DNA from: CAZLAK01 sp964557545
GTDB taxonomy: Bacteria > Bacillota > Desulfotomaculia > Desulfotomaculales > Pelotomaculaceae
NCBI GenBank assembly: GCA_964557545.1
Contig: CAZLAK010000049.1
Span: 1 to 10,469 of the forward strand
DNA length: 10,469 nucleotides
Direction of reading: 5' to 3'
The notes beneath the pieces are model-generated. The model did not search any database and was not told the DNA's origin. It saw only the letters and a list, made by a program, of their open reading frames with translations. A program made the position numbers and the translations under genes. This document shows, one piece after another, positions 6,338-10,469 of the stretch (position 1 is its first letter; each line of letters opens with the position of its first letter).

Positions 6338-6351
6338 AAAAGACCAAATAA
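6338..6351 (-). promoter_or_regulatory. Candidate operator copy upstream of the radical SAM gene
   Basis: AAAAGACCAAATAA (plus-strand reading) matches AAAAGACCAAAAAA at 7089-7102 in 13 of 14 bases, in the same orientation. Both copies lie in the two intergenic regions of the regulator and radical SAM genes. It is about 85 bases upstream of the weak -10 box, so its effect is not clear. Confidence 0.4.
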
Positions 6352-6365
6352 TTACCCAAAAAAAT

Positions 6366-7058
6366 TTATATTGCCCGTTCTAAAGCGTCACTCAAAAACT
6401 TTACCAGTAATTTATTCTCCTTGGCGCTAAATTCCGAAATGTACTTTTGCAGCCGGCCCACTTCATCAGCCAGCCGGCCGTTTATGGTGTCATGCATATT
6501 TTTGATTGTTGCTCCCAGCGCTGTACCCGCAAACAGGCTCAAGATCAGTTCGGGTTTGAGGGCCGGCTGCAGCAAATTTTTCATCATTTTTACGGTTTTT
6601 GTACCCAAATTTTGCATGTAAACAGTTAATACGGCTATTATATACGCGCTGATTATTATCGGTGCTTCGGTAACCGGCATCTCTTTCAGGAGGTCATCAA
6701 TAATTTTTTTCGAGCCGTGCTTTTTAACCTCTTCAAATATTTCGAGAAGTTTTTCCCGAACAGCGTGCCACTCTTTCAAGTGGTCGATTTCTTCTTTTTC
6801 TTTCAGGAATAATTCCCCGGCTTTTGGAGTTGGAAGAAAGAGTAAAACTGAACGCCCTGAGTATTTTTCTTCCCGGCTTACAGTATATTCGCTGCGCAAA
6901 TAACCTTCTTCCTCCAGTTTCTTTAAGATGTCGTAGGCTGTCCACTTGCTGACCCCCAGTGCTTCGGCCACTGTGTTATAATGGACGGGTGCACCTGTGT
7001 TTTCGTATATTTTTTTAATCTTGTGTAGAAACTCTTTTCTTCGCCGGGTTAAAGTCAT
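6366..7058 (-). CDS. Winged-helix transcriptional regulator
   Basis: The 230-residue protein opens with a winged helix-turn-helix (about residues 8-60): HYNTVAEALGVSKWTAYDIL, with SKWTAYDILKKLEEEGYL as the recognition helix, then a charged wing (SREEKYSGRS). It resembles MarR- or LexA-type winged helices, but I cannot assign a named family. The remainder is long and helical, with a hydrophobic stretch (APIIISAYIIAVLTVYMQNL) that could form a dimer interface or bind a hydrophobic ligand. The ATG at 7058 has GGAG 8 bases upstream; an in-frame ATG at 7082 lacks a site. It has its own promoter with a candidate operator directly downstream of the -10 box, suggesting autoregulation. The radical SAM and UbiA genes downstream are its probable targets. 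Confidence 0.8.
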   Translation of the reverse strand: MTLTRRRKEFLHKIKKIYENTGAPVHYNTVAEALGVSKWTAYDILKKLEEEGYLRSEYTVSREEKYSGRSVLLFLPTPKAGELFLKEKEEIDHLKEWHAVREKLLEIFEEVKKHGSKKIIDDLLKEMPVTEAPIIISAYIIAVLTVYMQNLGTKTVKMMKNLLQPALKPELILSLFAGTALGATIKNMHDTINGRLADEVGRLQKYISEFSAKENKLLVKFLSDALERAI

Positions 7059-7088
7059 TTGCCCCACTCCAGTTATATGCAATATCCC

Positions 7089-7102
7089 AAAAGACCAAAA
7101 AA
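7089..7102 (-). promoter_or_regulatory. Candidate operator in the regulator's promoter
   Basis: AAAAGACCAAAAAA (plus-strand reading) lies 9 bases past the -10 box of the regulator promoter, near the predicted transcription start, where a bound protein would block RNA polymerase. A near-identical copy is at 6338-6351. The regulator encoded here is the obvious candidate to bind. Confidence 0.5.
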
Positions 7103-7111
7103 CTTATGTAC

Positions 7112-7141
7112 ATAATAACCCGCTCCATAGCAACATGTCAA
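7112..7141 (-). promoter_or_regulatory. Strong sigma-A-like promoter for the regulator gene
   Basis: On the minus strand a perfect TTGACA -35 (7136-7141) is 18 bases from a TATTAT -10 (7112-7117); shifting by one gives TTATTA with 17. The start codon at 7058 lies about 47 bases past the predicted transcription start. Confidence 0.7.
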
Positions 7142-7189
7142 GTGCGATTTAAAAAGGTTGGTGTAGATGGACCAGAGTTTCGTTCACAG

Positions 7190-7209
7190 TGCTTTAACCG
7201 GCTAAAGCA
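7190..7209. repeat. Short inverted repeat between regulator promoter and IS remnant
   Basis: TGCTTTA and TAAAGCA form a perfect 7-bp stem around ACCGGC. No T-run follows on either strand. It could be a protein site or chance; the surrounding 7142-7221 otherwise shows nothing recognisable. Confidence 0.3.
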
Positions 7210-7223
7210 GGTATTGAAAAAAA

Positions 7224-7283
7224 TGGGTATCCCTAGGGTATTATCAAGGTGGTATACAAAAACCCAAAAAGGAGGGATACCCA
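7224..7283 (+). promoter_or_regulatory. Inverted repeat that can mask the transposase ribosome site
   Basis: TGGGTATCCCT (7224-7234) is the perfect 11-base inverse of AGGGATACCCA (7273-7283). The right arm overlaps GGAGGG, the ribosome site of the transposase remnant. In a transcript entering from outside the element the two arms would pair and hide that site, as some insertion sequences do to limit transposition. Confidence 0.5.
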
Positions 7284-7287
7284 CCCA

Positions 7288-7665
7288 ATGACATTATACC
7301 AACAGCTTAAAGCTTCGGAAAACCCCCGGGCGCCAGCTCAGGTAATTGTGTCTCTCTCACAAACCTACAGTCCTAAACAAGTAGCCAAAATAATGGGGAT
7401 CTCTAGCCGGTGGGTCTATAAGGTGATCCAAAGGTACAGAGAATCAGGTTAAAACCTTGCAGCCTGTATACGCAAAAGAGGCCCTAAAAACCCTATGCCC
7501 AACCGTACGCCCCGTCATGTTGAAAAAAATGAAAGGCAAAACCCCTTTTGAAGCGCTCCGTGCTTCCCGTATGGGCGTGAACCCGGCTATTGGTGCTATG
7601 CCTGTGCTCCTTTTAGACCGGCTTTCGCGGTGTACTGATGAGTATATGTGGGACGTGTCTAATAT
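7288..7665 (+). pseudogene. IS481-like transposase, internally deleted and frameshifted
   Basis: From ATG 7288 (GGAGG 12 bases upstream) the protein reads MTLYQQLKASENPRAPAQVI and then a helix-turn-helix, SPKQVAKIMGISSRWVYKVI, as at the N-terminus of IS481-type transposases. The frame stops at 7452 after RYRESG. Just past the stop, the same and neighbouring frames give AACIRKRGPKNPMPNRTPRH, the usual linker before the DDE catalytic domain. Near 7525 the sequence jumps to KGKTPFEALRASRMGVNPAI and AMPVLLLDRLS, which resembles the extreme C-terminus (the FPVLLLDRLS type of ending). The DDE core of roughly 200 residues is missing, so it cannot transpose by itself. The product of 54 residues could still bind DNA through its helix-turn-helix. 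Confidence 0.65.
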
Positions 7666-7709
7666 CCCTTGGGATTACTCACCGAAAAAATTAAAGCTTG
7701 TGAACGAAA

Positions 7710-8468
7710 CTATGGCCTATTACCCTTGCAAACCGGGCAGCCCTGTAAACTCAAGGGCAGTTCCAGCCCGCACGTTTCCAATAACCCGGCATCCGTCAGG
7801 ACCTCCCTTGACGGACCGTCAACCGCAACCTTTCCGTTTTTTAAAACAATGGTCCTATCGCAAAACTCGTAAGCCATGTCCAAATCGTGAGTAGCGACAA
7901 TCTTCGTATAGAAAAGGGCCCGCAGCAGATCAATTAATTTCCGCCTGGACCGCGGGTCGAGCATTGAAGTAGGCTCATCCATAACGAGTATATCCGGGTT
8001 CATGGCTAACACAGCAGCAATAGCTGCTGCCCTCTTTTCTCCCGCCGACAGCCGGTAAGGCGGGCGCCACATCAGGTGCCCGATGCCAACAGCAGAAAGA
8101 GCGAACTTTACCCGCCTTTCCACCTCATCTTCGGGCAGCTTGAAATTGCGCGGGCCAAAAGCCACGTCCTCGTAAACAGTGGGCATGAACAGCTGATCGT
8201 CCGCATCTTGAAAAACAAGTCCCACTCTTTGCCTGATCACCGGCAGGGTCTTTTTGGTCACGGGCACATCACCGATACGAACAAAACCCGCCGAAGGAAA
8301 CAGTATCCCAGCTAAGTGCAAGAGGAGGGTGGTCTTGCCAGAACCGTTGGCACCTATAACTGCCACTGATTCCCCGTGGAAAATGCTGAAAGTAACCCCA
8401 GAAAGGGCCTCCTCGCCGCCGGGGTAAGTATACCTCAAGCCGCTTACTTCAATGATGTGATGGCTCAC
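7710..8468 (-). CDS. cbiO: Cobalt/nickel ECF transporter ATP-binding protein CbiO
   Basis: This 252-residue ABC ATPase has all core motifs: Walker A GANGSGKTT (39-47), the Q-loop in FQDADDQLF (86-94), the signature LSAGEKRAA (140-148), Walker B ILVMDEPT (160-167) and the switch His194 in ATHD. The FQDADDQLF form is typical of energy-coupling-factor ATPases of the CbiO/EcfA type. It powers metal uptake by driving CbiQ and CbiM at the membrane. It starts with GTG at 8468, overlapping the cbiQ stop as GTGA, so translation is probably coupled. The C-terminus ends with CPVCKGNRP, a Cys-X2-Cys pair not needed for ATPase function that might bind metal. No terminator is visible before the IS remnant 28 bases downstream. 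Confidence 0.93.
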   Translation of the reverse strand: MSHHIIEVSGLRYTYPGGEEALSGVTFSIFHGESVAVIGANGSGKTTLLLHLAGILFPSAGFVRIGDVPVTKKTLPVIRQRVGLVFQDADDQLFMPTVYEDVAFGPRNFKLPEDEVERRVKFALSAVGIGHLMWRPPYRLSAGEKRAAAIAAVLAMNPDILVMDEPTSMLDPRSRRKLIDLLRALFYTKIVATHDLDMAYEFCDRTIVLKNGKVAVDGPSREVLTDAGLLETCGLELPLSLQGCPVCKGNRP

Positions 8469-9265
8469 CGCCCCACCCCCGTCACAATAGACCCTAAGCT
8501 TTCCGGAATATTAAAGCAGCGCGCCGCTGCAATGTAAAGAACCCAAACTGCAAAGTATAAAATTTCCCCGGCTCCTATTCTGTAATTCCTGCCAATTTCA
8601 TAGTTTCCTGTAAAGCCGCGGCAGCACATGGACTGGTATACGCGCTGCGCTCTGTCCAAGGCCCTCAGCAGCAGCTGACCGGCAAATGTGCCCCAGTGGG
8701 CCGGAGCAATGCCCTTACGGCACACTGACCGCAGGGAGTACGCCCTCACCATCCGCCCTGCCTCTTCTCCCAGCACTGCTGTATAGCGGTAAATCATGAG
8801 AAGCTGTAAAATAAAAATCCTGGGGACACCGAGCACCCGCAAGGCAGCAGCAACGCCGGAAATCCCCGTGGTAGCCACAAGAAGAAGGACTGCCGAGACG
8901 GTCAGTGCGCCTTTTAACAGGATAGAAAAAAAAGAAACCCAACCCCAGGATATCACCAGGAAAGGTAATTTAATAGCGGGTGAGCGGTCAAAGAGGGGGT
9001 TAAACAACCCAATAACAGCAATAAAAGGAAGGGCTGTTAGCGCCCTCCGCACGAGGGTAGCGGCAGGAATTTCTGCCAGAATAACAGTTACCACCTGGTA
9101 AACGAGAAGAGGCAAAGGCCCTGTTAAATCGTATTTATTAAAAGATATTACAGCAATTATGTAAAATAACGTTACCAGCACCTTCACCAGCGGGTGGAGG
9201 CCGTGGATTACTGTCTTTTTTTCAGCGAGTTCTTCCAATTTTTTAATATTATAAAGAGGTTCCAC
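8465..9265 (-). CDS. cbiQ: Cobalt/nickel ECF transporter transmembrane coupling protein CbiQ
   Basis: The 266-residue membrane protein has about five to six hydrophobic segments and the two cytoplasmic coupling motifs of the CbiQ/EcfT family: RMVRAYSLRS (about 171-180) and RVYQSMCCRGF (about 208-218), in place of the usual AR-S and A-RG forms. These helices dock onto the ATPase and pass its movement to CbiM. The start is GTG at 9265 with a GAGGG site a few bases upstream. It begins 29 bases after the cbiM stop and overlaps cbiO by four bases, giving the order cbiM-cbiQ-cbiO within one transcript. No separate cbiN is present because its role is taken by the PDGLE tail of CbiM. Confidence 0.92.
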   Translation of the reverse strand: MEPLYNIKKLEELAEKKTVIHGLHPLVKVLVTLFYIIAVISFNKYDLTGPLPLLVYQVVTVILAEIPAATLVRRALTALPFIAVIGLFNPLFDRSPAIKLPFLVISWGWVSFFSILLKGALTVSAVLLLVATTGISGVAAALRVLGVPRIFILQLLMIYRYTAVLGEEAGRMVRAYSLRSVCRKGIAPAHWGTFAGQLLLRALDRAQRVYQSMCCRGFTGNYEIGRNYRIGAGEILYFAVWVLYIAAARCFNIPESLGSIVTGVGR

Positions 9266-9294
9266 CAGACCCTCACCGCTATTATCAAACTTTG

Positions 9295-10347
9295 TTATGT
9301 GGAGTTTAATCTATGTCGCCTTTTTACCGTATTAATAATAATGCCCAGCAAAGAGGCCAGGACTAAAGTTAAAAAGCTTCCAACAATACCTGCTGCACTC
9401 GTCCCGGCATCAATAGCCGGATATTTTTTTTGATTTTCTTCTCCGCTATTTGCCGTTTCCTCCTCACCGCCCTTAAAACCGTAATCCGGGAAAAGAGCAG
9501 CCTTTTCCTGAACAGCTGCGAGCATTTGGTAAACCCCGCCACGGGAATTTAACGCTTCCTGGCCGGTAATCCTCGAGATTGACCACTCTAGCCCGTCGGG
9601 ATAACTGGAAGCAAACCAGGACAGGACACCTCCCGCCAGAAAAGCAGCTAACAAGAGACCAGCCATCACTTTTTTGGTGGATATATTACCTATTTTGTCG
9701 CCTTGCATCGCCGTTTCTAAAATTTCCGGCCGGGACTTCCAGACAAAAATGACAATAGCCGCCGTGATGAAGCCCTCAACCACCCCTATAGCCAGGTGCA
9801 CGGGCTGCATGAGCAGGACAAAAGTTCCAAAGGGCAGTTCCGTAATCCCGGAAGAGATTGTCTCCAGTACCACACTAAACGCCCCCAACTGAAGGCCAAT
9901 GACGGCAGAAAGCACTGAGCCGGCCAGTATGCGGCTGCGGGAATAACCCTTTTTTAAAATTTGTTTATAAACCAGAGGGTAAGCAACAAAACAGGGATAA
10001 AAACCCAGGTTAAAAATATTGCAGCCCAAAGCGAGCAAGCCGCCGTCGGCAAAGAAGAGCGCCTGAATAACCAGTACGGCAGCCATGGCAAGAAAACCGG
10101 CATAGGGGCCTAATAAGACAGCCAGGAGCATTCCCCCGCCAAGATGGCCGCTGGAACCTGTAGCGGGGATAGAAAAATTGATCATCTGCGCGGCAAAAAC
10201 AAAGGCGCCCAATACCCCCATCAATGGTACTTTCTGCTCGTCAATTTCTTGGCGCACTTTCCTGGCCGAGTAGGCTATTGTTCCCGCTGTTACAGCCCAC
10301 ATAGCGCCTCCTACAGCTGGTGAAATTAAGGCATCAGCCATATGCAT
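9295..10347 (-). CDS. cbiM: Cobalt/nickel ECF substrate-binding membrane protein CbiM with fused PDGLE domain
   Basis: The 350-residue protein has an N-terminal CbiM/NikM domain (about 1-215) and a C-terminal PDGLE domain (YPDGLEWSISRITGQE, from 249) ending in a membrane helix (319-340) and a basic tail. In this family the metal is bound by the amino terminus and His2, so the exact start matters: ATG at 10347 gives MHMADALI, with His2, and has AAGGTG about 9 bases upstream. An in-frame GTG at 10359 overlaps that site and would bury His2. Other probable ligands are His68 (SSGHLGGG) and perhaps His184 (QPVHLAIG). The fused tail replaces a separate CbiN/NikN subunit. Whether the cargo is cobalt or nickel cannot be decided from this sequence. 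First gene of the cbiM-cbiQ-cbiO operon. Confidence 0.92.
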   Translation of the reverse strand: MHMADALISPAVGGAMWAVTAGTIAYSARKVRQEIDEQKVPLMGVLGAFVFAAQMINFSIPATGSSGHLGGGMLLAVLLGPYAGFLAMAAVLVIQALFFADGGLLALGCNIFNLGFYPCFVAYPLVYKQILKKGYSRSRILAGSVLSAVIGLQLGAFSVVLETISSGITELPFGTFVLLMQPVHLAIGVVEGFITAAIVIFVWKSRPEILETAMQGDKIGNISTKKVMAGLLLAAFLAGGVLSWFASSYPDGLEWSISRITGQEALNSRGGVYQMLAAVQEKAALFPDYGFKGGEEETANSGEENQKKYPAIDAGTSAAGIVGSFLTLVLASLLGIIINTVKRRHRLNST

Positions 10348-10410
10348 ATAAAAATTCACCTTCTTTCAATCATTCGAAATTTTATGATCTAAAACAATTC
10401 TACATTAGTT

Positions 10411-10439
10411 ACTATAACAGCATAAAAACATCTTTCCAA
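10411..10439 (-). promoter_or_regulatory. Extended -10 promoter for the cbiMQO operon
   Basis: On the minus strand TTGGAA (10434-10439) and TATAGT (10411-10416) are 17 bases apart, with TGT directly before the -10 (extended -10). The leader to the start codon is about 60 bases. In the 110 bases visible I see neither a cobalamin riboswitch nor a NikR-type repeat; the region beyond the edge is unseen. Confidence 0.6.
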
Positions 10440-10469
10440 GGCAAATTTTTTACTAGACTGCCTAAAGAA

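Larger units (their letters stand above)
7222..7682 (+). mobile_element. IS481-like insertion sequence, internally deleted derivative
   Basis: About 460 bp carrying the beginning and the end of a transposase but not its catalytic middle. The left end (GGGTATCCCTAGGGTATTAT) and the reverse complement of the right end (GTAATCCCAAGGGATATTA) are similar with two one-base gaps and few mismatches, as imperfect terminal inverted repeats. GAAAAAA lies just outside both ends (about 7215-7221 and 7683-7689), a possible target duplication, though A-rich sequence makes this weak. A full IS481 element is about 1 to 1.3 kb. It lies between the regulator's promoter and the cbiO stop codon at 7710. Exact ends are uncertain by a few bases. 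Confidence 0.6.

Noticed and set aside
7106..7291. Small plus-strand frame of 61 codons ahead of the IS remnant
   Set aside because: It begins inside the regulator promoter, has no ribosome site, and crosses the left end of the insertion element.
10360..10469. Cobalamin riboswitch or NikR operator ahead of cbiM
   Set aside because: Neither the riboswitch core nor a GTATGA-type inverted repeat is seen in the available 110 bases; the region outside the window is not excluded.
1..10469. CRISPR array, rRNA or tRNA genes
   Set aside because: No regularly spaced repeats were seen, and no recognisable rRNA or tRNA sequence was noticed on reading both strands by eye.

Overview
The window looks like a chromosomal segment of an anaerobic, Gram-positive, Clostridia-type bacterium, perhaps a Peptococcaceae relative such as Desulfotomaculum or Pelotomaculum. 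The evidence is indirect: strong purine-rich Shine-Dalgarno sites with many GTG and TTG starts, sigma-A-like promoters, S-layer-homology and dockerin-type sequence, a PocR-type sensor, and a CbiM/NikM metal-uptake cassette. Nearly every real gene, broken or intact, lies on the minus strand, so the window reads from right to left.

Layout by region. (1) 1-1410: a PocR-GAF sensory protein that runs off the left edge, preceded by a short catalytically dead GGDEF-like gene with signs of a 5' frameshift. (2) 1550-3990: a corridor of decaying genes. It holds remnants of an MFS transporter, a dockerin-like secreted protein, an S-layer-homology protein with an in-frame stop and a strong orphan terminator, and a nucleotidyltransferase that has lost its catalytic core. 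An apparently intact 74-residue partner gene of that nucleotidyltransferase survives, with a good promoter. A plus-strand DUF4338 (DruA-like) remnant is broken by a 10-bp tandem duplication and two more indels. (3) 3961-7058: a three-gene set made of a winged-helix regulator, a radical SAM protein with a SPASM-like tail, and a UbiA-superfamily membrane prenyltransferase. This is the least explained intact group here. (4) 7222-7682: a roughly 460-bp deletion derivative of an IS481-like insertion sequence with imperfect terminal repeats, next to the 3' end of cbiO. (5) 7710-10347: a Co/Ni ECF transport operon in the order cbiM(PDGLE fusion)-cbiQ-cbiO, with an extended -10 promoter near the right edge.

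How the genes fit together. CbiM with its PDGLE tail is the substrate-specific membrane component, CbiQ the coupling protein and CbiO the ATPase, which together import cobalt or nickel. The radical SAM and UbiA genes are 51 bp apart and probably co-transcribed, suggesting modification of a prenylated or polyprenyl-linked product; the regulator upstream has its own promoter. The sequence AAAAGACCAAAWAA occurs once just downstream of the regulator's -10 box and once ahead of the radical SAM gene, making it a candidate operator for this set. Family assignments rest on motifs read by eye; no database search was possible.
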